A stretch of 64,000 nt of DNA from Nibribacter ruber (GTDB taxonomy: Bacteria > Bacteroidota > Bacteroidia > Cytophagales > Hymenobacteraceae), in assembly GCF_009913235.1 (NCBI RefSeq), contig NZ_CP047897.1, forward strand, positions 2,789,001 through 2,853,000, given 5' to 3'. Shown in pieces: positions 53,337 through 60,104 of this stretch. Positions within the stretch are counted from its first letter, which is position 1; the number at the start of each line of letters is the position of its first letter. Under the pieces are notes generated by a model. It ran no database searches. It had not been told where the DNA came from and worked only from the letters and a program-made list of their open reading frames with translations. Position numbers and translations under genes: made by a program.

Positions 53337-53927
53337 TTAAGAAATGGCTTGTTGGTAGAGGTCCAACCCCTCAGACTTGATGGTACTGAAGAACTCAGGT
53401 GTGATGCCCAGGTAAGAGGCAATATGGTACTGCGGAATGCGCTGGCTCAGGTCAGGGAATTTGAGGAGGAAGTCGCGGTAATTCTCGGCAGCGGTCTGGG
53501 TCATACCAGACAGCATGCGCTTCTTAAATGCGAAGTAGCCGTTTTGGAGCAGTTTTCGGTAAAACAGGTTAAAAACGGGATGCTGTTGTGTGAGCGCTTC
53601 AAAGGCATTCACGTTGATTTGCACATACTGCGTGGGCTCCAAGGCTTGGATAGAAAGGAGCGCCGGTTTATGAAAGGCCACGTCACTAATCCAGTACCGC
53701 TCCACCGCAAACTCCAGGTTCACCTCCTTGCCGCTCTGATCAATGATGAACGACCGTAAACAACCGCTCTGTACGAAATACAAGTACAAGTTCTGCTCCC
53801 CCGTGCGCAACAGAAACTCCTTCTTCTTGGCCTCTTTCTGCTCACAGATAGCCAGGAAAACCGCTTCTTCCTCTGGCGTGAGGGAGACGTGTTTCTGAAG
53901 AGCGGTGAGAAGCAGATGTTGAGGCAA
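53337..53927 (-). CDS. Crp/Fnr family transcriptional regulator
   Basis: 196 residues. The cyclic-nucleotide-binding-like domain occupies roughly residues 15-125 (EFLLRTGEQNLYLYFVQSGCLR, YWISDVAFHKPA), and the helix-turn-helix is near the C-terminus (RIPQYHIASYLGITPEFFSTI). The length and layout are those of Bacteroidota Crp-like regulators that often sit beside stress or catabolic genes. The start is a TTG at 53927, since no ATG lies upstream in frame. A sequence matching the palindromic element occurs inside the gene (53538-53579). Confidence 0.85.
   Translation of the reverse strand: MPQHLLLTALQKHVSLTPEEEAVFLAICEQKEAKKKEFLLRTGEQNLYLYFVQSGCLRSFIIDQSGKEVNLEFAVERYWISDVAFHKPALLSIQALEPTQYVQINVNAFEALTQQHPVFNLFYRKLLQNGYFAFKKRMLSGMTQTAAENYRDFLLKFPDLSQRIPQYHIASYLGITPEFFSTIKSEGLDLYQQAIS
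53538..53579. repeat. Palindrome-like sequence inside the Crp-type gene
   Basis: GCCGTTTTGGAGCAGTTTTC with GTAAAACAGGTTAAAAACGG, in the codons for PVFNLFYRKLLQNG. It could be a family member within a gene or coincidence, as the encoded residues also fit the Crp family. Confidence 0.4.
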
Positions 53928-53998
53928 GGATATGTGATTTAGAGATTTCTCTCTTTTGTGACCCTAAAAGGATTTAATGAGCGAACTAAACAAATGGC

Positions 53999-54445
53999 TT
54001 ATTCAAAATCAGTCTTTAACAATAGTTTTAGCCTTTCTGATATCTTAAATTCTATATTTGTCCAATAAGTCAAGCTAGGTTCATGGATTGCAAAGTTCTG
54101 CTTAATCCTTTCCTCAACGCTTGGGAAGTAAAACTCAAACTCACTTAATTTACTCTGCTCAAGTAGAGATTCAAGACCGTCTAACACCATTTCTAATAGA
54201 GTTTCTCTTTCTTTTGTAGTCGTGTTTAGCTTGTCATATTCTGCAATAAAGTCACGCATCCTTTTATAGTCTGAAACTTCATACTCCCAATCCTTCATGT
54301 CCTCAGAAAAAGGCAACTGCAATTTCTCGGCGAGCCTCTGTCTAGCTTGTTGATTCGGAATAAAGTTCATCTTAATCGCATAACTTCTGAACTCAATTAT
54401 TTGGCTATCGGCTAAACTTGGTAAGCTGAAGTCTGAATATAGCAC
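53999..54445 (-). CDS. Hypothetical protein
   Basis: Up to 148 residues from a GTG start at 54445; an ATG at 54370 gives a shorter protein (MNFIPNQQARQRLAEKL...). It is predicted mostly helical and charged (DYKRMRDFIAEYDKLNTTTKERETLLEMV, FEFYFPSVEERIKQN). No family recognised and no signal peptide. It is notably AT-rich relative to its surroundings. Coding is likely because it keeps amphipathic helices, but not certain. Confidence 0.55.
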   Translation of the reverse strand: MLYSDFSLPSLADSQIIEFRSYAIKMNFIPNQQARQRLAEKLQLPFSEDMKDWEYEVSDYKRMRDFIAEYDKLNTTTKERETLLEMVLDGLESLLEQSKLSEFEFYFPSVEERIKQNFAIHEPSLTYWTNIEFKISERLKLLLKTDFE

Positions 54446-54454
54446 CTGCTTTTA

Positions 54455-54489
54455 CGGCTTGCTCACAAGGTCCTTTCAGGATGACAAGT
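54455..54489. repeat. Dispersed repeat C, copy 2
   Basis: CGGCTTGCTCACAAGGTCCT followed by TTCAGGATGACAAGT, matching 13666-13696 across about 25 nt. Confidence 0.6.
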
Positions 54490-54529
54490 TGTATGTGCGT
54501 GTACAGCAGAAGTAGTTGCAAAGAAAACC

Positions 54530-54958
54530 TTACTTCTGCGACTCGGCGTGCTTTTTAAAATTGTCCAGAATAGCCTGCCAGCCGTTTCTTTGCAGTTCAA
54601 TGGTGTTCGCGTCTTCTACTTCAAACACCTCTGTCACTTTGGTCTGGTCGCCTAGGCTTTCAAAGTTGATGCGTACCTGCCGGTTATCGTCCAGCTTAAG
54701 CACAATGCTTTTGTACGGGACTACCTGTTCATAGGTGCCGGCGTAGTCAAAGCCCACGCTTCCGTCTCTGGCTTCCATGCGCCATACAAACCGACCGCCG
54801 GGTTGCAAGTCATTGGTAGCGGCAGGGCACTGCCATGATTCATGCGCGAAGTTCCATTGAGTGATATGTTCTGGCGCTCCCCAGAGTTCCCATACTTTTT
54901 CTAACGGTTGCTGAACAGTAGTCTCAACCGTTATGGTGGTTTTGTCTTTAGTTTCCAT
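54530..54958 (-). CDS. SRPBCC (AHSA1-like) domain protein
   Basis: 142 residues, one START-like ligand-binding fold. TVQQPLEKVWELWGAPEHITQW at the start, LQPGGRFVWRMEARDGS, and the C-terminal ELQRNGWQAILDNFKKHAES are standard for Bacteroidota SRPBCC/AHSA1 proteins. The ligand is unknown. ATG 54958 gives METKDKTTITVETTV. Confidence 0.9.
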   Translation of the reverse strand: METKDKTTITVETTVQQPLEKVWELWGAPEHITQWNFAHESWQCPAATNDLQPGGRFVWRMEARDGSVGFDYAGTYEQVVPYKSIVLKLDDNRQVRINFESLGDQTKVTEVFEVEDANTIELQRNGWQAILDNFKKHAESQK

Positions 54959-55023
54959 AGTGTTTGGTCAATAAGGTCTTTGAAAAAGCGGAAATGGATT
55001 TGGTCTCTGATGGTTATTAATGC

Positions 55024-55965
55024 TTACCATTCAGCACAAAACTTTTTTTTGGCGGCTAAGAACTCCTGCCACATCTCTTGCACAATCTCCCCAGCGGGCT
55101 GAATGCGGTTAACTATGGCGGCAGCCTGACCAATCTCCAGTTCGCCTTCTTCCAGGTCACCTTCGTACATGCCGCGTTTGGCACGTCTGGAGCCTAGCAG
55201 TTCTGCTAGTTCCTGGGTGCTGGCACCTCTAGACTCGGCTAATTTTACGTCTTGGTAGAACTTGTTCTTGAGGAGGCGTACTGGCGTAAGTTGCTTCAAG
55301 GACAGTTCTGTGTCTCCTTCTTGAGCGGCTACCACGCGGTCTTTAAAGCTCTGGTGCGCACTGGATTCAATACTGGCTACAAATCGGCTTCCCACTTGTG
55401 CCCCATCAGCACCTAAAGCGAATGCGCCAAAAATGCCGGCGCCGTTGGCAATTCCGCCGGCAGCAATCAACGGCAAGTTCACTGCGGCGCGCACCATTGG
55501 AATAAGACAGAAGGTAGTGGTTTCCTCGCGGCCATTATGCCCACCGGCCTCGAAGCCTTCAGCCACGATAGCATCTACGCCGGCCTCTTCACATTTCTTC
55601 GCAAATTTGACGTTGCTCACCACGTGGATGACTTTGGCACCGTTATCCTGCAGAATCTTAGTCCAAGTCTTCGGGTTACCAGCAGAGGTCACCACCACCT
55701 GTACTTTCTCTTCCATGATGATCTGGAAATGATGCTCCAGGTCTGGGTACAGCAAAGGCACGTTCACGCCAAACGGTTTATCTGTAGCGGCTTTACATTT
55801 CTGGATGTGCTCACGCAGAATGTCTGGGTACATAGAGCCCGCGCCAATCAGACCCAGTCCACCGGCATTACTCACGGCACTGGCCAGTTCCCAGCCACTG
55901 CACCAAATCATGCCTGCTTGTACAATAGGGTATTCTATGTTAAGGAGTTCTGTAATTCTGTTCAT
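55024..55965 (-). CDS. FMN-dependent nitronate monooxygenase / FabK-like oxidoreductase
   Basis: 313 residues. TIM-barrel FMN protein: IVQAGMIWCSGWELASAVSNAGGLGLIGAG at the start, PFGVNVPLLYPD, the GFEAGGHNG flavin-site motif with its His, PLIAAGGIANGAGI and ADGAQVGSRF. The family includes nitronate monooxygenase and the enoyl-ACP reductase FabK, which cannot be separated by eye. ATG 55965 gives MNRITELLNIEYPIVQAGM. An imperfect tandem-repeat tract lies just upstream. Confidence 0.85.
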   Translation of the reverse strand: MNRITELLNIEYPIVQAGMIWCSGWELASAVSNAGGLGLIGAGSMYPDILREHIQKCKAATDKPFGVNVPLLYPDLEHHFQIIMEEKVQVVVTSAGNPKTWTKILQDNGAKVIHVVSNVKFAKKCEEAGVDAIVAEGFEAGGHNGREETTTFCLIPMVRAAVNLPLIAAGGIANGAGIFGAFALGADGAQVGSRFVASIESSAHQSFKDRVVAAQEGDTELSLKQLTPVRLLKNKFYQDVKLAESRGASTQELAELLGSRRAKRGMYEGDLEEGELEIGQAAAIVNRIQPAGEIVQEMWQEFLAAKKKFCAEW

Positions 55966-55973
55966 TTTAATGG

Positions 55974-56060
55974 ATGTTAGATGCTAGATGTTAGACACTA
56001 GACTATGAAACAAAATAAGTCTAAAATCTAATGTCTAACTACTAGCGTCTTTCTAACTGC
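55974..56060. repeat. Degenerate tandem tract in inverted arrangement (TTAGATGCTAGATGTTAGAC / GTCTAAAATCTAATGTCTAA)
   Basis: Imperfect TAGATGT/TTAGAC repeats on one side face the complementary GTCTAA/TCTAAC repeats on the other, so the tract can fold on itself. It separates two unrelated minus-strand genes. Confidence 0.6.
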
Positions 56061-57051
56061 TAAAATCTATCTCAGTGCTGTCACCAATATTCAACCGCTG
56101 GCTTTGGCCTTTAAGCGCCGAGTCTGAGCCTACCAGTGATTCTTGCAAAACAGCGTAGGCTAGTTCTGAGTACCCGCCTATGATGGAGTCGCGCACGATG
56201 GTGTAGTTGAGGATGGCCCGCTCACCAATGGCCACATTGGGCCCAATGATGGAGTTACTGATTTGCGCGTCCTTTCCAATGCTCACCGGCGGAATGATGA
56301 TGGTGTTCGGGAATTCTGGGTAGTCTGTGTGCTTGAACTCTGGACGGTTGAGAAGCGTGGCATTGGCGTGCAGGAGGGTTTCTTTTCTTCCGCAATCAAA
56401 CCAGTTGTCCACATCAAAGGTGAGCATGGGTTCGCCGTTCTGGATCATGTGCATGAGCGCATCCGTGAGGTGGTACTCGTTCTGGGTGCGTATGTCCTGG
56501 GCAATAATGTATTCCAGCGCCTCGGCCAGGCCTCTGGGGTTGTTGATTTTGTAGAGACCTACCAAGGCTAGATTGGACTTCGGGATTTTAGGCTTTTCTA
56601 CCACCTTGGTGATGTAGGCGTCCTGGCCTACTTCTGTGATGCCGAACATGGTGGGCACTTTCACTTTTTTGACGGCCAGCACGGTTTGGTCAGAGGCCAG
56701 GATGGCTTCCATGTTCACGTCCACAATGGTATCGCCTAACTGGATGAGCACTTCTTTTTCGTTCCGGAAGGTCTCACGCGCCGTCCACAGGGCGTGGCCC
56801 AGCCCCTCGCGGGGCTGTTGTACCACAAACTCCATCTGCAGGTCTGGGTATTTCTTCTGCACATAGTGCATGATCTTCTCGCCCAGGTAGCCCACCACCA
56901 ACACAAATTGGGTAATGCCTGCGGCCTGTAATCGTTCAATAATATGGCCTAGTATGGCCTTGCCTGCAATGGGTACTAAAGACTTGGGTTGGGTATGCGT
57001 ATGTGGCCTGAGACGCGCGCCCATGCCTGCCACTGGTATAATTGCCTTCAT
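56053..57051 (-). CDS. Sugar-phosphate nucleotidyltransferase
   Basis: 332 residues. The nucleotide-binding N-terminus is AIIPVAGMGARLRPHTHTQPKSLVPIAGK, a GT-A fold; the catalytic region has LIQLGDTIVDV and VVEKPKIPKSNLALVGLY, and DVDNWFDCGRKETLLHAN. The C-terminal ~90 residues form a left-handed beta-helix (IIIPPVSIGKDAQISNSIIG...), as in glucose-1-phosphate thymidylyltransferase and related enzymes. It probably makes an NDP-sugar for surface polysaccharides. ATG 57051 gives MKAIIPVAG. Confidence 0.88.
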   Translation of the reverse strand: MKAIIPVAGMGARLRPHTHTQPKSLVPIAGKAILGHIIERLQAAGITQFVLVVGYLGEKIMHYVQKKYPDLQMEFVVQQPREGLGHALWTARETFRNEKEVLIQLGDTIVDVNMEAILASDQTVLAVKKVKVPTMFGITEVGQDAYITKVVEKPKIPKSNLALVGLYKINNPRGLAEALEYIIAQDIRTQNEYHLTDALMHMIQNGEPMLTFDVDNWFDCGRKETLLHANATLLNRPEFKHTDYPEFPNTIIIPPVSIGKDAQISNSIIGPNVAIGERAILNYTIVRDSIIGGYSELAYAVLQESLVGSDSALKGQSQRLNIGDSTEIDFSS

Positions 57052-57178
57052 AGAAACCTCTCCTTGAACAGCTAAAATAACGAATTTGTGATAGGGATGA
57101 TGCTTTTCTGAAAGAGCAGAGAGAGAACCGGCGCAAAACAAGGGCCAAGTCTCCCTGAGCGGCTCTTCCTCTTGCCTC

Positions 57179-57216
57179 CGTTTTTTGCCTCCTTTCCGGA
57201 AAATAGCCCAAAAACG
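57179..57216. repeat. 38-bp palindromic element, copy 25
   Basis: CCGTTTTTTGCCTCCTTTCC with GGAAAATAGCCCAAAAACG, in a divergent region with no stop codon nearby. Confidence 0.7.
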
Positions 57217-57321
57217 TATATTTTTATGGGATTGTGCGTATGAGAAGTACCCGAACCGAAAACGTGCGGTAAATACGGTAAAAGAACTATATTACACGCT
57301 GGATAAAACTACCCTACAACT

Positions 57322-57900
57322 ATGAAAAAATTATTGCTTTACTTCTTCGGACTGGTGGTCTTGGTGTCGCAGTCTTCTTGCGGATACAATGAGATGGTCA
57401 CCCTAGACGAGCAGGTATCTGGCCAGTGGGGACAGGTACAAAACGCCTACCAACGCCGCGCCGATCTTATTCCTAACCTGGTGAACACTGTGAAAGGTGC
57501 CGCCAACTTTGAGAAATCAACGCTAGAGGCCGTGATTAACGCCCGCGCCAAAGCCACCAGCATCAACTTGAACGCAGATGACCTCACGCCAGAGAACATA
57601 GCCAAATACCAGGAGGCCCAAAGCCAGTTGAGCGGTTCTTTGTCTAGGTTGATGGCCACCGTAGAAGCCTATCCAGACCTGAAAGCCAACCAGAACTTCC
57701 TGGAGCTACAAGCTCAGTTGGAAGGCACGGAGAACCGCATCTCTGTGGAGCGCAACAAGTTCAACCAGACGGTGCAGCAGTACAACACCTACATCAGGTC
57801 GTTCCCGCGCAACATCTACGCCGGCTGGTTTGACTTTGAGAAGAAAGGCTACTTTGAGGCCGAAGCCGGTGCTCAGAAAGCCCCAACCGTACAGTTCTAA
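57322..57900 (+). CDS. lemA: LemA family protein
   Basis: 192 residues. The N-terminal segment ends SQSSC, a lipobox-like start, followed by the LemA helical bundle (GQVQNAYQRRADLIPNLVNTVKGAA, ALVG-type helices, and the signature NRISVERNKFNQTVQQYNTYIRSFPRN). LemA proteins are envelope proteins of unclear role. The two downstream genes encode TPM-domain proteins, a common partner arrangement in Bacteroidota. Confidence 0.92.
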   Translation: MKKLLLYFFGLVVLVSQSSCGYNEMVTLDEQVSGQWGQVQNAYQRRADLIPNLVNTVKGAANFEKSTLEAVINARAKATSINLNADDLTPENIAKYQEAQSQLSGSLSRLMATVEAYPDLKANQNFLELQAQLEGTENRISVERNKFNQTVQQYNTYIRSFPRNIYAGWFDFEKKGYFEAEAGAQKAPTVQF

Positions 57901-57903
57901 AAT

Positions 57904-57936
57904 AGACGCAAGATGTAAGACGCAAGACGTAAGACT
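57904..57936. repeat. Degenerate tandem tract (AGACGCAAGATGTAAGACGC)
   Basis: Imperfect repeats of the unit AGACGYAAG directly after the lemA stop. Confidence 0.55.
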
Positions 57937-57975
57937 GCTTCAAGTCTCCTTGTCTGTGCTTGCCTAAACCACCTT

Positions 57976-58016
57976 ATCGTTTTTGGCCTGTTTTACCCAA
58001 AACAGGCCAAAAACGC
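57976..58016. repeat. 38-bp palindromic element, copy 26 (perfect core)
   Basis: CGTTTTTGGCCTGTTTT and AAAACAGGCCAAAAACG around ACCC, between lemA and the first TPM gene. Confidence 0.92.
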
Positions 58017-58028
58017 ATATTCTATAAT

Positions 58029-58063
58029 TGACTCGAGACTCACGACTCAGAACTCAAGACTCA
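58029..58063. repeat. Degenerate tandem tract (GACTCGAGACTCACGACTCA)
   Basis: Five imperfect GACTCRMRA-like units ending 6 nt before the start of the next gene. Confidence 0.6.
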
Positions 58064-58068
58064 TAAAA

Positions 58069-58530
58069 ATGCCGCGCGATATCATTACCCCAGCAGACGA
58101 GGCCGCCCTTGTAGCGGCCATTGAGGAAGCCGAGCGCAACACCTCTGGCGAAATACGCGTGCATTTTGAAAATACATGCGAGATTAACGTGCTGGACCGG
58201 GCCGCTCAGGTGTTTGCCGAACTGCATATGCACGAGACCAAGCTGCGCAATGGCGTGCTGTTCTATGTGGCTCTCCGAAGCCACAAATTTGCCGTGCTGG
58301 GCGATGGCGGCATCAACGCGGTGGTACCCGCCAATTTCTGGGAAGACATCACCCAGCAGGTCATCCAAGACTTTAAGCAAGAAAAATACGCCGAGGGCCT
58401 GGCCAAAGGCATAAGACTGGCCGGCGAGCAGCTCAAAAGCTATTTCCCGTACGCTGGCGCGCACAAAGACGTGAACGAGTTGTCAGACAGCATCTCGTTC
58501 GGAACCCCTAAAGAAGACCCTTCCGCATGA
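58069..58530 (+). CDS. TPM domain-containing protein, short form
   Basis: 153 residues, cytoplasmic or membrane-peripheral (no signal peptide). The TPM/TLP18.3 pattern is ITPADEAALVAAIEEAERNTSGEIRVHFENT, NGVLFYVALRSHKFAVLGDGGINAVVP, and DFKQEKYAEGLAKGIRLAGE. It overlaps the next gene by the ATGA tetranucleotide at 58527-58530, indicating translational coupling. Confidence 0.88.
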   Translation: MPRDIITPADEAALVAAIEEAERNTSGEIRVHFENTCEINVLDRAAQVFAELHMHETKLRNGVLFYVALRSHKFAVLGDGGINAVVPANFWEDITQQVIQDFKQEKYAEGLAKGIRLAGEQLKSYFPYAGAHKDVNELSDSISFGTPKEDPSA

Positions 58531-59324
58531 AAAAACACATCTGGCTTCTAGGGCTGCTTTTTTTATACTCGTTTGCCATCTTTGCCCAGGTGCAGGACAA
58601 AGATTTTCCGCCCAGGCCCACACCACCCAGACTGGTCAATGACTTGGCAGATATTCTGAGTCCGCAGGAAGAGGCGGCACTGGAGCAGAAGCTGGTTGCC
58701 TACAGTGACAGTACCTCTACCCAGATTGCCATTGTCAACATCACCTCCATTGGCCCTTATGACATCTCTGACTATGCCTTCAGGCTAGGCGAACAGTGGG
58801 GCATTGGCGGGAAAGAGGATGACAACGGTATTCTCATTTTAACCGCCGTCAACGAGCGCAAGGTGTACATTGCCACTGGTTACGGTATGGAAGGCGTTTT
58901 GCCAGACGCCATCGCCAAACGCATTACAGAAGGTACATTAAAGCCCAATTACCAACAGCAGCAGTTTTACCAGGGCTTAGACCAGGCCACCACGCAAATC
59001 ATTACCCGCGCGGCCGGTGAGTATAAGGCAGATCCCAAACAACGACAGGGAGAAGGCGAAGGTGGCGGCTCCAGCATCTGGGTGATCCTGTTCATCCTAT
59101 TGATTATCTTCTTGATCAGTCGCAGAGGCGGCGGTGGCAAAGGCGGCCGGCGCGGAATGCGTGGCATGGGCGGACCTTTCATTCCGCCTATCATCTTCGG
59201 AGACTTCTCCGGCGGACGCGGCGTCTTCGGTGGCGGCGGCGGTGGCTTTGGAGGAGGAGGCGGTGGTTTCGGCGGCTTCGGGGGCGGTAGCTTCGGAGGT
59301 GGCGGCGCCGGTTCTGATTGGTAG
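58527..59324 (+). CDS. TPM domain protein with Gly-rich C-terminus
   Basis: 265 residues. A signal peptide (LLGLLFLYSFAIFAQ) precedes a TPM domain (RLVNDLADILSPQEEAALEQKL, STQIAIVNITSIGPYDISDYA, GILILTAVNERKVYIATGYG). A membrane helix follows (IWVILFILLIIFLIS) and the C-terminus is very rich in Gly, with GGGFGGGGGGFGG repeats, typical of Psb32/TLP18.3-like proteins. Together with lemA and the short TPM gene it forms an envelope-maintenance operon of unknown function. Confidence 0.9.
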   Translation: MKKHIWLLGLLFLYSFAIFAQVQDKDFPPRPTPPRLVNDLADILSPQEEAALEQKLVAYSDSTSTQIAIVNITSIGPYDISDYAFRLGEQWGIGGKEDDNGILILTAVNERKVYIATGYGMEGVLPDAIAKRITEGTLKPNYQQQQFYQGLDQATTQIITRAAGEYKADPKQRQGEGEGGGSSIWVILFILLIIFLISRRGGGGKGGRRGMRGMGGPFIPPIIFGDFSGGRGVFGGGGGGFGGGGGGFGGFGGGSFGGGGAGSDW

Positions 59325-59356
59325 CAGGAAGCTTTCGCTTTGTAGAAATTATGAAG

Positions 59357-59401
59357 AAGCGTTTTTGGCTTGTTTTCTCGGAAACTGGCCAAAAACGCTT
59401 T
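59357..59401. repeat. 38-bp palindromic element, copy 27 (extended)
   Basis: AAGCGTTTTTGGCTTGTTTTC with GGAAACTGGCCAAAAACGCTT, 32 nt after the TPM gene. Confidence 0.82.
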
Positions 59402-59432
59402 TCTGTTTCCCATCGTGACTAGCGCAACTCAA

Positions 59433-59510
59433 CGCAGATTCTCCCCTTGAGGATTACCCAAACGAGAGTTTGAGGTAGCGAGCGTAGCTCAGTAGAGGGG
59501 TGTTTACACC
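59433..59510. repeat. Dispersed repeat B, copy 3, inverted and split
   Basis: CGCAGATTCTCCCCTTGAGG (59433-59452) and GAGCGTAGCTCAGTAGAGGG (59480-59499) plus GTGTTTACACC are the two halves of repeat B in reverse, separated by 27 nt that the other copies lack. Confidence 0.65.
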
Positions 59511-59994
59511 AACTGGTCAATACCGCGCGCCGTTGTTGGTGTTCTCACCAACGACCTAACATGGCCTCTACCTCCCAGCTCTGCCATTCTCAACCATCTT
59601 CTTCCTTACTTTCTACCCGGGTTTGTCACTTTTCTCCTTGATGAGAAAAGTAACCAAAAGAATCAAGAGCCCCCGAACTCGCTGACCGCTCAGACAGGGC
59701 GGGGCTCATTAAGGTGCACCGTGAGAAGTGATTTGCTCCATAGCCAGCTTACGCCACTGCCAATGGATAAGCCATTACTTTCTCCCTCGTGAAAAGAGAC
59801 TTAAATTGACCAGTCTCTTTTCCCTCGGTCAAGGGCGGGCGGACTGCGGTGGGAGACGTTGCAATGCCTGCATCGCCTTGAAGGCGGGAGACAAGGCGGT
59901 GCCGTTGCCTCTACGATTCTATCCTAACGCATCTGCCGCTACTCAAAAGACCTCGTAGCGTCCGGCAGGACCTGCGAGTGTCTGCGACAATATC
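59511..59994. other. Gene-free, repeat-rich stretch
   Basis: It contains hairpin pairs ACTTTTCTC / GAGAAAAGT (59628-59651) and GAAAAGAGACT / AGTCTCTTTTC (59791-59822). The TTTTCTC...GAGAAAAGTAACC string is a type often seen between genes in Bacteroidota. No gene can be supported. Confidence 0.55.
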
Positions 59995-60032
59995 CCTTTT
60001 TGGCATATTCTCCAGAAAACAGGAAAAAAACA
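59995..60032. repeat. 38-bp palindromic element, copy 28 (degenerate)
   Basis: CCCTTTTTGGCATATTCTCC with AGAAAACAGGAAAAAAAC, directly beyond the fbaA terminator. Confidence 0.55.
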
Positions 60033-60060
60033 AAAAGCCGGCCCTAAAGGACCGGCTTTC
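60023..60060 (-). terminator. Intrinsic terminator of fbaA
   Basis: On the minus strand the stem AAAGCCGG / CCGGCTTT (loop with inner CC/GG pairing) is followed by a long T-rich tract (TTTTTGTTTTTTT). It lies 45 nt after the fbaA stop. Confidence 0.85.
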
Positions 60061-60104
60061 CATTTGTTCATATGCACCAAAATAGCACATCAACATATAT
60101 AAAA

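Noticed and set aside
59728-59958. Open frame in the repeat-rich gap before fbaA
   Set aside because: Overlaps hairpin arms and repeat sequence; no recognisable protein.
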